NCBI GenBank assembly: GCA_963971285.1
Contig: OZ020258.1
Location: 7,832,614-7,896,613 of the forward strand
Direction: 5' to 3'
Source of the DNA: Astropecten irregularis
Taxonomy: Eukaryota > Echinodermata > Asteroidea > Paxillosida > Astropectinidae
Length of the DNA stretch: 64,000 bases
This document shows, one piece after another, positions 1-10,140 of the stretch. Made by a program: the position numbers and the translations under genes. How positions within the stretch are numbered: the first letter of the stretch is position 1; every line of letters begins with the position of its first letter. The notes beneath the pieces are model-generated. The model saw only the letters and a list, made by a program, of their open reading frames with translations. It ran no database searches and was not told the DNA's origin.

Positions 1-163
1 CCCCAGGTGTTCTCTACAGGAAATTATGAGCTGTGCCAAATTCCAAAGTCTTGTCATGGCCGAAAATCCAAGTATAGCACCACACGCTATGCGACAAAAC
101 GGTAGAGCACGCGGCAAAAAAAACCCTGCACTTAGAGTATGAGACACTTTTTTCTGTTAGAGT
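1..163. repeat. Partial subtype c monomer cut by the window edge
   Basis: The window opens inside a monomer at CCCCAGGTGTTCTC. It continues with AAATTATGAGC, the shortened CTTGTCATGG, and the c-type end CGGTAGAGCACGCGGC plus A8 and TTAGAGTATG. The array therefore extends to the left of the window. Confidence 0.9.
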
Positions 164-601
164 TTGAAATTTCTCCCTCAATACAGAGGCAATCGAGCTG
201 AAACTTGCACGAAATGTAGCCCCAGATGTACTCTAAATGAAAGTATGAGCTGTGCCAAATTCCAAAGTCTTGTTCATGGCCGAAAATCCAAGTATAGCAC
301 CACACGCTATGCTTCAAAACGGCAGAGCAGTCGGCAGAAAAACTGCACTTAGACTATGAGACACTTTTTTCTGCTAGAGTTTGAAATTTCTCCCTCAATA
401 CTGAGGCCATCGAGCTGAAACTTGCACGAAATGTAGCCCCCGATGTAATCTACAGGAAAGTATGAGCAGTGCCAAATTCCAAAGTCATGTTCATGGCCGA
501 AAATCCAAGTATAGCACCACACGCTATGCAACAAAACGGCAGAGCACGCGGCAAAAAAAAAACCTGCACTTAGACTATGAGACACTTTTTTCTGTTAGAG
601 T

Positions 602-818
602 TTGAAATTTCTCCCTCAATACTTAGGCAATCGAGCTGAAACTTGCACGAAATGTAGCCCCAGATGTACTCTACAGGAAAATATGAGCTGTGCCAAATTC
701 CAAAGTCATGTTCATGGCCGAAAATCCAAGTATAGCACCACACGCTATGCGACAAAACGGCAGAGCAGTCGGCAGAAAAACTGCACTTAGACTATGAGAC
801 ACTTTTTTCTGCTAGAGT
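602..818. repeat. Exemplar monomer, subtype i (217 bp)
   Basis: Reads CTTAGGCAATCG, GAAATGTAGCC, TGTACTCTACAGG, AAAATATGAGCTG, TATAGC and the GCAGTCGGCAG end. It equals d1 except for T at the GAAAYGTAG site, a CpG/TpG difference. Related copies at 32457, 36836 and 52390 sit inside the 9-mer HOR; versions with TGTAATC occur at 30486, 34865, 50419 and 63561. Confidence 0.8.
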
Positions 819-1037
819 TTGAAATTTCTCCCTCAATACTTAGGCAACCGAGCTGAAACTTGCACGAAATATAGCCCCAGGTGTTCTCTACAGGAAATTA
901 TGAGCTGTGCCAAATTCCAAAGTCTTGTCATGGCCGAAAATCCAAGTATAGCACCACACGCTATGCGACAAAACGGTAGAGCACGCGGCAAAAAAAACCC
1001 TGCACTTAGAGTATGAGACACTTTTTTCTGTTAGAGT

Positions 1038-1254
1038 TTGAAATTTCTCCCTCAATACTTAGGCAATCGAGCTGAAACTTGCACGAAACGTAGCCCCAGA
1101 TGTACTCTACAGGAAAATATGAGCTGTGCCAAATTCCAAAGTCATGTTCATGGCCGAAAATCCAAGTATAGCACCACACGCTATGCGACAAAACGGCAGA
1201 GCAGTCGGCAGAAAAACTGCACTTAGACTATGAGACACTTTTTTCTGCTAGAGT
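1038..1254. repeat. Exemplar monomer, subtype d1 (217 bp)
   Basis: Defined by GAAACGTAGCCC (most subtypes have GAAATGTAGCC), TGTACTCTACAGG, AAAATATGAGCTG, TATAGC and the GCAGTCGGCAG end. It shares GAAACGTAG with d2 but has a different 3' half, so one of the two is a recombinant of the other with a different monomer. Other copies: 4755, 5636, 20627, 21724, 24353, 25450, 26546, 39901, 44286, 45383, 46479, 57863. Confidence 0.85.
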
Positions 1255-1475
1255 TTGAAATTTCTCCCTCAATACTGAGGCCATCGAGCTAAAACTTGCA
1301 CGAAATGTAGCCCCAGATGTAATCTACAGGAAAGTATGAGCAGTGCCAAATTCCAAAGTCATGTTCATGGCCGAAAATCCAAGTATAGCACCACATGCTA
1401 TGCAACAAAACGGCAGAGCACGCGGCAAAAAAAAAACCTGCACTTAGACTATGAGACACTTTTTTCTGCTAGAGT
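1255..1475. repeat. Exemplar monomer, subtype g (221 bp)
   Basis: Marked by CAATACTGAGGCCATCG, then AGCTA or AGCTG, a variable CCCCA/CCCCC/CCATATG stretch, TGTAATCTACAGG, AAAGTATGAGCAG, TATAGC, GCAACAAAACGG and A10. The three sub-variants (AGCTA; CCCCCGATG; CCCCATATG) track different HOR contexts and are useful for placing copies. Confidence 0.85.
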
Positions 1476-1697
1476 TTAAAATTTCTCCCTCAATACTTAG
1501 GCAATCGAGCTGAAACTTGCACGAAATGTAGCCCCAGATGTAATCTACAGGAAAATATGAGCAGTGCCAAATTCCAAAGTCATGTTCATGGCCGAAAATC
1601 CAAGTATATCACCACACGCTATGCAACAAAACGGCAGAGCACGCGGCAAAAAAAAAACCTGCACTTAGACTATGAGACACTTTTTTTCTGCTAGAGT

Positions 1698-1913
1698 TTG
1701 AAATTTCTCCCTCAAAACTTAGGCAATCGAGCTGAAACTTGCACGAAATGTAGCCCTACATGTTCCCTACAGGAAAGTATGAGCTGTGCCAAATTCCAAA
1801 GTCATGTTCATGGCCGAAAATCCGAGTATAGCACCACACGCTATGCGACAAACGCCAGAGCAGTCGGCAGAAAAACTGCACTTAGACTATGAGACACTTT
1901 TTTCTGCTAGAGT
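1698..1913. repeat. Exemplar monomer, subtype a (216 bp)
   Basis: Diagnostic bases are CTCAAAACTTAGG (others CTCAATAC), GCCCTACATGTTCCC, AATCCGAGTATAGC and GCGACAAACGCCAGAGC, the last one base shorter than GACAAAACGGCAG. Other copies include 3009, 6298, 8482, 13852, 18436, 31145, 33116, 35524, 37495, 40561 and 58523. A variant with AAAGAATGAGC (a*) is confined to 21288, 25014, 26110, 27206, 44947, 46043 and 47139. Confidence 0.88.
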
Positions 1914-2130
1914 TTGACATTTCTCCCTCAATACTTAGGCAATCGAGCTGAAACTTGCACGAAATGTAGCCCCAGATGTTCTCTACAGGAAAGTATGAGC
2001 TGTGCCAAATTCCAAAGTCATGTTCATGGCCGAAAATCCAAGTATAGCACCACACGCTATGCGACAAAACGGCAGAGCAGTCGGCAGAAAAACTGCACTT
2101 AGACTATGAGACACTTTTTTCTGCTAGAGT
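1914..2130. repeat. Exemplar monomer, subtype b (217 bp)
   Basis: The commonest form in the left third. It has GAGTTTGACATTTC, which breaks the 8 bp palindrome GAAATTTC present in most other subtypes, then CTTAGGCAATCG, CCCCAGATGTTCTC, AAAGTATGAGCTG, TATAGC and the GCAGTCGGCAG end. My hand count gives 95 G+C in 216 bases and seven CpG sites. It is a useful reference sequence for the family. Confidence 0.88.
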
Positions 2131-2349
2131 TTGAAATTTCTCCCTCAATACTTAGGCAACCGAGCTGAAACTTGCACGAAATGTAGCCCCAGGTGTTCTC
2201 TACAGGAAATTATGAGCTGTGCCAAATTCCAAAGTCTTGTCATGGCCGAAAATCCAAGTATAGCACCACACGCTATGCGACAAAACGGTAGAGCACGCGG
2301 CAAAAAAAACCCTGCACTTAGAGTATGAGACACTTTTTTCTGTTAGAGT
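2131..2349. repeat. Exemplar monomer, subtype c (219 bp)
   Basis: Marked by GGCAACCGAGC, CCCCAGGTGTTCTC, AAATTATGAGC, a 2 bp loss giving AAGTCTTGTCATGGCC, and the end CGGTAGAGCACGCGGC, A8, CCCTGCACTTAGAGTATG. The 2 bp loss shifts reading frame relative to other subtypes, which argues against a conserved peptide. Other copies: 819, 3442, 4536, 6731, 7604, 20408, 24134. Confidence 0.87.
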
Positions 2350-2565
2350 TTGAAATTTCTCCCTCAATACTTAGGCAATCGAGCTGAAACTTGCACGAAA
2401 CGTAGCCCCAGATGTACTCTACAGGAAAATATGAGCACTGCCAAATTCCAAAGTCATGTTCATGGCCGAAAATCCAAGTATATCACCACACGCTATGCGA
2501 CAAACGCCAGAGCAGTCGGCAGAAAAACTGCACTTAGACTATGAGACACTTTTTTCTGCTAGAGT
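2350..2565. repeat. Exemplar monomer, subtype d2 (216 bp)
   Basis: Combines GAAACGTAGCCC and TGTACTC with AAAATATGAGCACTGCC, TATATCACC and the short GACAAACGCCAGAGC end. Other copies: 3661, 6950, 7823, 10361. The copies at 6950, 7823 and 10361 share a further change, TTAGACAATCG. Confidence 0.85.
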
Positions 2566-2786
2566 TTGACATTTCTCCCTCAATACAGAGGCAATCGAGC
2601 TGAAACTTGCACGAAATGTAGCCCCAGATGTTCTCTACAGGAAAGTATGAGCTGTGCCAAATTCCAAAGTCATGTTCATGGCCGAAAATCCAAGTATAGC
2701 ACCACACGCTATGCAACAAAACGGCAGAGCACGCGGCAAAAAAAAAACCTGCACTTAGACTATGAGACACTTTTTTCTGCTAGAGT
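2566..2786. repeat. Exemplar monomer, subtype e (221 bp)
   Basis: Has GACATTTC, CAATACAGAGGCAATCG, AGATGTTCTC, AAAGTATGAGCTG, TATAGC, GCAACAAAACGG and the long-end GCACGCGGC plus A10. Other copies: 3877, 7166, 8039, 10577. At 7166, 8039 and 10577 the monomer is followed by GAGACAATTTTTTC rather than GAGACACTTTTTTC. Confidence 0.85.
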
Positions 2787-3008
2787 TTAAAATTTCTCCC
2801 TCAATACTTAGGCAATCGAGCTGAAACTTGCACGAAATGTAGCCCCAGATGTAATCTACAGGAAAATATGAGCAGTGCCAAATTCCAAAGTCATGTTCAT
2901 GGCCGAAAATCCAAGTATATCACCACACGCTATGCAACAAAACGGCAGAGCACGCGGCAAAAAAAAAACCTGCACTTAGACTATGAGACACTTTTTTTCT
3001 GCTAGAGT
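2787..3008. repeat. Exemplar monomer, subtype f (222 bp)
   Basis: Starts TTTAAAATTTC, then CTTAGGCAATCG, AGATGTAATCTACAGG, AAAATATGAGCAGTGCC, AAGTATATCACC, GCAACAAAACGG and A10, followed by a seven-T run. The TATATC form removes the stem base pair of the small dyad ATAGC/GCTAT seen in other subtypes. It recurs throughout the window. Confidence 0.86.
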
Positions 3009-4318
3009 TTGAAATTTCTCCCTCAAAACTTAGGCAATCGAGCTGAAACTTGCACGAAATGTAGCCCTACATGTTCCCTACAGGAAAGTATGAGCTGTGC
3101 CAAATTCCAAAGTCATGTTCATGGCCGAAAATCCGAGTATAGCACCACACGCTATGCGACAAACGCCAGAGCAGTCGGCAGAAAAACTGCACTTAGACTA
3201 TGAGACACTTTTTTCTGCTAGAGTTTGACATTTCTCCCTCAATACTTAGGCAATCGAGCTGAAACTTGCACGAAATGTAGCCCCAGATGTTCTCTACAGG
3301 AAAGTATGAGCTGTGCCAAATTCCAAAGTCATGTTCATGGCCGAAAATCCAAGTATAGCACCACACGCTATGCGACAAAACGGCAGAGCAGTCGGCAGAA
3401 AAACTGCACTTAGACTATGAGACACTTTTTTCTGCTAGAGTTTGAAATTTCTCCCTCAATACTTAGGCAACCGAGCTGAAACTTGCACGAAATGTAGCCC
3501 CAGGTGTTCTCTACAGGAAATTATGAGCTGTGCCAAATTCCAAAGTCTTGTCATGGCCGAAAATCCAAGTATAGCACCACACGCTATGCGACAAAACGGT
3601 AGAGCACGCGGCAAAAAAAACCCTGCACTTAGAGTATGAGACACTTTTTTCTGTTAGAGTTTGAAATTTCTCCCTCAATACTTAGGCAATCGAGCTGAAA
3701 CTTGCACGAAACGTAGCCCCAGATGTACTCTACAGGAAAATATGAGCACTGCCAAATTCCAAAGTCATGTTCATGGCCGAAAATCCAAGTATATCACCAC
3801 ACGCTATGCGACAAACGCCAGAGCAGTCGGCAGAAAAACTGCACTTAGACTATGAGACACTTTTTTCTGCTAGAGTTTGACATTTCTCCCTCAATACAGA
3901 GGCCATCGAGCTGAAACTTGCACGAAATGTAGCCCCAGATGTTCTCTACAGGAAAGTATGAGCTGTGCCAAATTCCAAAGTCATGTTCATGGCCGAAAAT
4001 CCAAGTATAGCACCACACGCTATGCAACAAAACGGCAGAGCACGCGGCAAAAAAAAAACCTGCACTTAGACTATGAGACACTTTTTTCTGCTAGAGTTTA
4101 AAATTTCTCCCTCAATACTTAGGCAATCGAGCTGAAACTTGCACGAAATGTAGCCCCAGATGTAATCTACAGGAAAATATGAGCAGTGCCAAATTCCAAA
4201 GTCATGTTCATGGCCGAAAATCCAAGTATATCACCACACGCTATGCAACAAAACGGCAGAGCACGCGGCAAAAAAAAACATGCACTTAGACTATGAGACA
4301 CTTTTTTTCTGCTAGAGT

Positions 4319-4535
4319 TTGAAATTTCTCCCTCAAAACTTAGGCAATCGAGCTGAAACTTGCACGAAATGTAGCCCTACATGTTCCCTACAGGAAAGTA
4401 TGAGCTGTGCCAAATTCCAAAGTCATGTTCATGGCCGAAAATCCAAGTATAGCACCACACGCTATGCGACAAAACGGCAGAGCAGTCGGCAGAAAAACTG
4501 CACTTAGACTATGAGACACTTTTTTCTGCTAGAGT
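4319..4535. repeat. Chimeric monomer a/b
   Basis: The left part is subtype a (CAAAACTT, CCTACATGTTCCC). The right part is subtype b (AATCCAAGTATAGC, GACAAAACGGCAG). The switch lies between about 4,385 and 4,442, in sequence identical between the two parents. The next monomer is c, so one monomer has been lost relative to the a b c order, as expected of an in-register unequal exchange. Confidence 0.85.
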
Positions 4536-5416
4536 TTGAAATTTCTCCCTCAATACTTAGGCAACCGAGCTGAAACTTGCACGAAATGTAGCCCCAGGTG
4601 TTCTCTACAGGAAATTATGAGCTGTGCCAAATTCCAAAGTCTTGTCATGGCCGAAAATCCAAGTATAGCACCACACGCTATGCGACAAAACGGTAGAGCA
4701 CGCGGCAAAAAAAACCCTGCACTTAGAGTATGAGACACTTTTTTCTGTTAGAGTTTGAAATTTCTCCCTCAATACTTAGGCAATCGAGCTGAAACTTGCA
4801 CGAAACGTAGCCCCAGGTGTACTCTACAGGAAAATATGAGCTGTGCCAAATTCCAAAGTCATGTTCATGGCCGAAAATCCAAGTATAGCACCACACGCTA
4901 TGCGACAAAACGGCAGAGCAGTCGGCAGAAAAACTGCACTTAGACTATGAGACACTTTTTTCTGCTAGAGTTTGAAATTTCTCCCTCAATACTGAGGCCA
5001 TCGAGCTAAAACTTGCACGAAATGTAGCCCCAGATGTAATCTACAGGAAAATATGAGCAGTGCCAAATTCCAAAGTCATGTTCATGGCCGAAAATCCAAG
5101 TATAGCACCACACGCTATGCAACAAAACGGCAGAGCACGCGGCAAAAAAAAAAAACCTGCACTTAGACTATGAGACACTTTTTTCTGCTAGAGTTTAAAA
5201 TTTCTCCCTCAATACTTAGGCAATCGAGCTGAAACTTGCACGAAATGTAGCCCCAGATGTAATCTACAGGAAAATATGAGCAGTGCCAAATTCCAAAGTC
5301 ATGTTCATGGCCGAAAATCCAAGTATATCACCACACGCTATGCAACAAAACGGCAGAGCACGCGGCAAAAAAAAAACCTGCACTTAGACTATGAGACACT
5401 TTTTTTCTGCTAGAGT

Positions 5417-5635
5417 TTGAAATTTCTCCCTCAAAACTTAGGCAATCGAGCTGAAACTTGCACGAAATGTAGCCCTACATGTTCTCTACAGGAAATTATG
5501 AGCTGTGCCAAATTCCAAAGTCTTGTCATGGCCGAAAATCCAAGTATAGCACCACACGCTATGCGACAAAACGGTAGAGCACGCGGCAAAAAAAACCCTG
5601 CACTTAGAGTATGAGACACTTTTTTCTGTTAGAGT
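5417..5635. repeat. Chimeric monomer a/c
   Basis: Begins as subtype a (CAAAACTT, GCCCTACATG). It becomes subtype c at TTCTCTACAGG and AAATTATGAGC, keeping CTTGTCATGG and the CGGTAGAGC end. The switch is confined to about 5,478-5,484. This exchange fused an a to the following c and set up the 881 bp repeat. Confidence 0.85.
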
Positions 5636-6297
5636 TTGAAATTTCTCCCTCAATACTTAGGCAATCGAGCTGAAACTTGCACGAAACGTAGCCCCAGGTG
5701 TACTCTACAGGAAAATATGAGCTGTGCCAAATTCCAAAGTCATGTTCATGGCCGAAAATCCAAGTATAGCACCACACGCTATGCGACAAAACGGCAGAGC
5801 AGTCGGCAGAAAAACTGCACTTAGACTATGAGACACTTTTTTCTGCTAGAGTTTGAAATTTCTCCCTCAATACTGAGGCCATCGAGCTAAAACTTGCACG
5901 AAATGTAGCCCCAGATGTAATCTACAGGAAAGTATGAGCAGTGCCAAATTCCAAAGTCATGTTCATGGCCGAAAATCCAAGTATAGCACCACACGCTATG
6001 CAACAAAACGGCAGAGCACGCGGCAAAAAAAAAAAACCTGCACTTAGACTATGAGACACTTTTTTCTGCTAGAGTTTAAAATTTCTCCCTCAATACTTAG
6101 GCAATCGAGCTGAAACTTGCACGAAATGTAGCCCCAGATGTAATCTACAGGAAAATATGAGCAGTGCCAAATTCCAAAGTCATGTTCATGGCCGAAAATC
6201 CAAGTATATCACCACACGCTATGCAACAAAACGGCAGAGCACGCGGCAAAAAAAAAACCTGCACTTAGACTATGAGACACTTTTTTTCTGCTAGAGT

Positions 6298-8481
6298 TTG
6301 AAATTTCTCCCTCAAAACTTAGGCAATCGAGCTGAAACTTGCACGAAATGTAGCCCTACATGTTCCCTACAGGAAAGTATGAGCTGTGCCAAATTCCAAA
6401 GTCATGTTCATGGCCGAAAATCCGAGTATAGCACCACACGCTATGCGACAAACGCCAGAGCAGTCGGCAGAAAAACTGCACTTAGACTATGAGACACTTT
6501 TTTCTGCTAGAGTTTGACATTTCTCCCTCAATACTTAGGCAATCGAGCTGAAACTTGCACGAAATGTAGTCCCAGATGTTCTCTACAGGAAAGTATGAGC
6601 TGTGCCAAATTCCAAAGTCATGTTCATGGCCGAAAATCCAAGTATAGCACCACACGCTATGCGACAAAACGGCAGAGCAGTCGGCAGAAAAACTGCACTT
6701 AGACTATGAGACACTTTTTTCTGCTAGAGTTTGAAATTTCTCACTCAATACTTAGGCAACCGAGCTGAAACTTGCACGAAATGTAGCCCCAGGTGTTCTC
6801 TACAGGAAATTATGAGCTGTGCCAAATTCCAAAGTCTTGTCATGGCCGAAAATCCAAGTATAGCACCACACGCTATGCGACAAAACGGTAGAGCACGCGG
6901 CAAAAAAAACCCTGCACTTAGAGTATGAGACACTTTTTTCTGTTAGAGTTTGAAATTTCTCCCTCAATACTTAGACAATCGAGCTGAAACTTGCACGAAA
7001 CGTAGCCCCAGATGTACTCTACAGGAAAATATGAGCACTGCCAAATTCCAAAGTCATGTTCATGGCCGAAAATCCAAGTATATCACCACACGCTATGCGA
7101 CAAACGCCAGAGCAGTCGGCAGAAAAACTGCACTTAGACTATGAGACACTTTTTTCTGCTAGAGTTTGACATTTCTCCCTCAATACAGAGGCAATCGAGC
7201 TGAAACTTGCACGAAATGTAGCCCCAGATGTTCTCTACAGGAAAGTATGAGCTGTGCCAAATTCCAAAGTCATGTTCATGGCCGAAAATCCAAGTATAGC
7301 ACCACACGCTATGCAACAAAACGGCAGAGCACGCGGCAAAAAAAAAACCTGCACTTAGACTATGAGACAATTTTTTCTGCTAGAGTTTGACATTTCTCCC
7401 TCAATACTTAGGCAATCGAGCTGAAACTTGCACGAAATGTAGTCCCAGATGTTCTCTACAGGAAAGTATGAGCTGTGCCAAATTCCAAAGTCATGTTCAT
7501 GGCCGAAAATCCAAGTATAGCACCACACGCTATGCGACAAAACGGCAGAGCAGTCGGCAGAAAAACTGCACTTAGACTATGAGACACTTTTTTCTGCTAG
7601 AGTTTGAAATTTCTCACTCAATACTTAGGCAACCGAGCTGAAACTTGCACGAAATGTAGCCCCAGGTGTTCTCTACAGGAAATTATGAGCTGTGCCAAAT
7701 TCCAAAGTCTTGTCATGGCCGAAAATCCAAGTATAGCACCACACGCTATGCGACAAAACGGTAGAGCACGCGGCAAAAAAAACCCTGCACTTAGAGTATG
7801 AGACACTTTTTTCTGTTAGAGTTTGAAATTTCTCCCTCAATACTTAGACAATCGAGCTGAAACTTGCACGAAACGTAGCCCCAGATGTACTCTACAGGAA
7901 AATATGAGCACTGCCAAATTCCAAAGTCATGTTCATGGCCGAAAATCCAAGTATATCACCACACGCTATGCGACAAAAGCCAGAGCAGTCGGCAGAAAAA
8001 CTGCACTTAGACTATGAGACACTTTTTTCTGCTAGAGTTTGACATTTCTCCCTCAATACAGAGGCAATCGAGCTGAAACTTGCACGAAATGTAGCCCCAG
8101 ATGTTCTCTACAGGAAAGTATGAGCTGTGCCAAATTCCAAAGTCATGTTCATGGCCGAAAATCCAAGTATAGCACCACACGCTATGCAACAAAACGGCAG
8201 AGCACGCGGCAAAAAAAAAACCTGCACTTAGACTATGAGACAATTTTTTCTGCTAGAGTTTAAAATTTCTCCCTCAATACTTAGGCAATCGAGCTGAAAC
8301 TTGCACGAAATGTAGCCCCAGATGTAATCTACAGGAAAATATGAGCAGTGCCAAATTCCAAAGTCATGTTTATGGCCGAAAATCCAAGTATATCACCACA
8401 CGCTATGCAACAAAACGGCAGTGCACGCGGCAAAAAAAAAACCTGCACTTAGACTATGAGACACTTTTTTTCTGCTAGAGT
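6298..8481. repeat. Four-monomer internal duplication, 873 bp: a, (b c d2 e) twice, f
   Basis: Starts: 6298 a; 6514, 6731, 6950, 7166; 7387, 7604, 7823, 8039; 8260 f. The offset is 873 bp. Both copies share TGTAGTCCCAG, CTCACTCAATAC, TTAGACAATCG and GAGACAATTTTTTC, so the duplication followed those mutations. Later differences include GACAAAAGCCAGAGC at about 7,972 and TGTTTATGGCC at about 8,367. Confidence 0.9.
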
Positions 8482-9981
8482 TTGAAATTTCTCCCTCAAA
8501 ACTTAGGCAATCGAGCTGAAACTTGCACGAAATGTAGCCCTACATGTTCCCTACAGGAAAGTATGAGCTGTGCCAAATTCCAAAGTCATGTTCATGGCCG
8601 AAAATCCGAGTATAGCACCACACGCTATGCGACAAACGCCAGAGCAGTCGGCAGAAAAACTGCACTTAGACTATGAGACACTTTTTTCTGCTAGAGTTTG
8701 ACATTTCTCCCTCAATACTTAGGCAATCGAGCTGAAACTTGCACGAAATGTAGCCCCAGATGTTCTCTACAGGAAAGTATGAGCTGTGCCAAATTCCAAA
8801 GTCATGTTCATGGCCGAAAATCCAAGTATAGCACCACACGCTATGCGACAAAACGGCAGAGCAGTCGGCAGAAAAACTGCACTTAGACTATGAGACACTT
8901 TTTTCTGCTAGAGTTTGAAATTTCTCCCTCAATACTTAGGCAACCGAGCTGAAACTTGCACGAAATGTAGCCCCAGGTGTTCTCTACAGGAAATTATGAG
9001 CTTTGCCAAATTCCAAAGTCATGTTCATGGCCGAAAATCCAAGTATATCACCACACGCTATGCGACAAACGCCAGAGCAGTCGGCAGAAAAACTGCACTT
9101 AGACTAGGAGACACTTTTTTCTGCTAGAGTTTGACATTTCTCCCTCAATACTTAGGCAATCGAGCTGAAACTTGCACGAAATGTAGCCCCAGATGTTCTC
9201 TACAGGAAAGTATGAGCTGTGCCAAATTCCAAAGTCATGTTCATGGCCGAAAATCCAAGTATAGCACCACACGCTATGCGACAAAACGGCAGAGCAGTCG
9301 GCAGAAAAACTGCACTTAGACTATGAGACACTTTTTTCTTCTAGAGTTTGAAATTTCTCCCTCAATACTTAGGCAACCGAGCTGAAACTTGCACGAAATG
9401 TAGCCCCAGGTGTTCTCTACAGGAAATTATGAGCTTTGCCAAATTCCAAAGTCATGTTCATGGCCGAAAATCCAAGTATATCACCACACGCTATGCGACA
9501 AACGCCAGAGCAGTCGGCAGAAAAACTGCACTTAGACTATGAGACACTTTTTTCTGCTAGAGTTTGACATTTCTCCCTCAATACAGAGGCAATCGAGCTG
9601 AAACTTGCACGAAATGTAGCCCCAGATGTTCTCTACAGGAAAGTATGAGCTGTGCCAAATTCCAAAGTCATGTTCATGGCCGAAAATCCAAGTATAGCAC
9701 CACACGCTATGCGACAAAACGGCAGAGCACGCGGCAGAAAAACTGCACTTAGACTATGAGACACTTTTTTCTGCTAGAGTTTGACATTTCTCCCTCAATA
9801 CTTAGGCAATCGAGCTGAAACTTGCACGAAATGTAGCCCCAGATGTTCTCTACAGGAAAGTATGAGCTGTGCCAAATTCCAAAGTCATGTTCATGGCCGA
9901 AAATCCAAGTATAGCACCACACGCTATGCGACAAAACGGCAGAGCAGTCGGCAGAAAAACTGCACTTAGACTATGAGACAC
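8482..9981. repeat. Dimer-based stretch, 433 bp period (b x)
   Basis: Starts: 8482 a, 8698 b, 8915 x, 9131 b, 9348 x, 9564 e-like, 9781 b. The pair b x recurs with a 433 bp offset. The x monomer is a c/d2 chimera with GAGCTTTGCC. A private base, GACTAGGAGAC at about 9,105, marks the first x only. The e-like monomer at 9564 ends GCACGCGGCAGAAAAACTGC, mixing the two 3' end types. Confidence 0.85.
8915..9130. repeat. Chimeric monomer x (c/d2), exemplar
   Basis: The left part is c (CAACCGAG, CCCCAGGTGTTCTC, AAATTATGAGC). The right part is d2 (CATGTTCATGG, TATATCACC, GACAAACGCCAG). The switch lies just after ATGAGC, near 8,998-9,020, next to a novel GAGCTTTGCC. The same chimera has spread to 9348, 11452, 15602, 16694 and 17127, with a related form at 11019, so it was amplified after it formed. 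Confidence 0.85.
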
Positions 9982-10140
9982 TGTAATCTACAGGAAAATA
10001 TGAGCAGTGCCAAATTCCAAAGTCATGTTCATGGCCGAAAATCCAAGTATATCACCACACGCTATGCAACAAAACGGCAGAGCACGCGGCAAAAAAAAAA
10101 CCTGCACTTAGACTATGAGACACTTTTTTTCTGCTAGAGT
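9982..10140. repeat. Truncated f monomer with an out-of-register junction
   Basis: After the b monomer ending CTATGAGACAC, sequence jumps directly to TGTAATCTACAGG of subtype f. About 79 bp are missing: the T run and the first third of the monomer. The distance from 9781 to the next monomer start (10141) is 360 bp instead of about 438. At most one base of microhomology (T) is visible, so this is not a standard unequal crossover. Confidence 0.88.

Larger units (their letters stand above)
164..1697. repeat. Opening block of seven monomers, order h g i c d1 g f
   Basis: Monomers start at 164, 381, 602, 819, 1038, 1255 and 1476. The h monomer at 164 has private changes: CTTGTTCATGG instead of CATGTTCATGG, and GCTTCAAAACGG instead of GCGACAAAACGG. 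The g at 1255 carries CACATGCTATG, a CpG-to-TpG form of the usual CACGCTATG. The tail d1 g f recurs as a unit further right (from 4755, 5636, 20627, 24353 and 44286). Confidence 0.85.
1698..4318. repeat. 6-monomer HOR, two tandem copies of 1,311/1,310 bp (a b c d2 e f)
   Basis: Copy 1 starts at 1698, 1914, 2131, 2350, 2566 and 2787. Copy 2 starts at 3009, 3225, 3442, 3661, 3877 and 4098. The offset is 1,311 bp for every monomer. Differences noticed are GGCAATCG versus GGCCATCG in the e monomer (3877) and a shorter A tract with ACATGCAC at the end of the last f. The order a b c d2 e f looks like the parental order for rearranged derivatives up to about 18.6 kb. Confidence 0.9.
4319..6297. repeat. 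4-monomer HOR of 881 bp with d1 g f core
   Basis: Starts: 4319 (a/b), 4536 c, 4755 d1, 4972 g, 5195 f, 5417 (a/c), 5636 d1, 5853 g, 6076 f. The offset 4755 to 5636, 4972 to 5853 and 5195 to 6076 is 881 bp. Both d1 copies share CCCCAGGTGTACTC and both g copies end in A12, supporting direct duplication. Confidence 0.88.

Noticed and set aside
1914-2130. Recurrent ~62-codon plus-strand frame and ~61-codon minus-strand frame in almost every monomer
   Set aside because: The plus frame lacks an ATG at its 5' end (it begins at TTG). Both strands are open at once. Subtypes differ by 1-2 bp indels (CTTGTCATGG, GACAAACGCC) that change the frame. No ribosome-binding or promoter context changes between monomers. 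Repeat-driven open frames explain this better than coding.
1914-2130. Monomer as an ancient dimer of two ~109 bp halves
   Set aside because: Comparing the two halves by eye gave only short chance matches (for example around GCAC), no alignable half-repeat.
2131-2349. ATG-started frame of subtype c after CTTGTCATGGCC, which looks protein-like
   Set aside because: It is produced by the 2 bp loss special to c and m monomers, lasts about 30 codons and is absent from the rest of the family.
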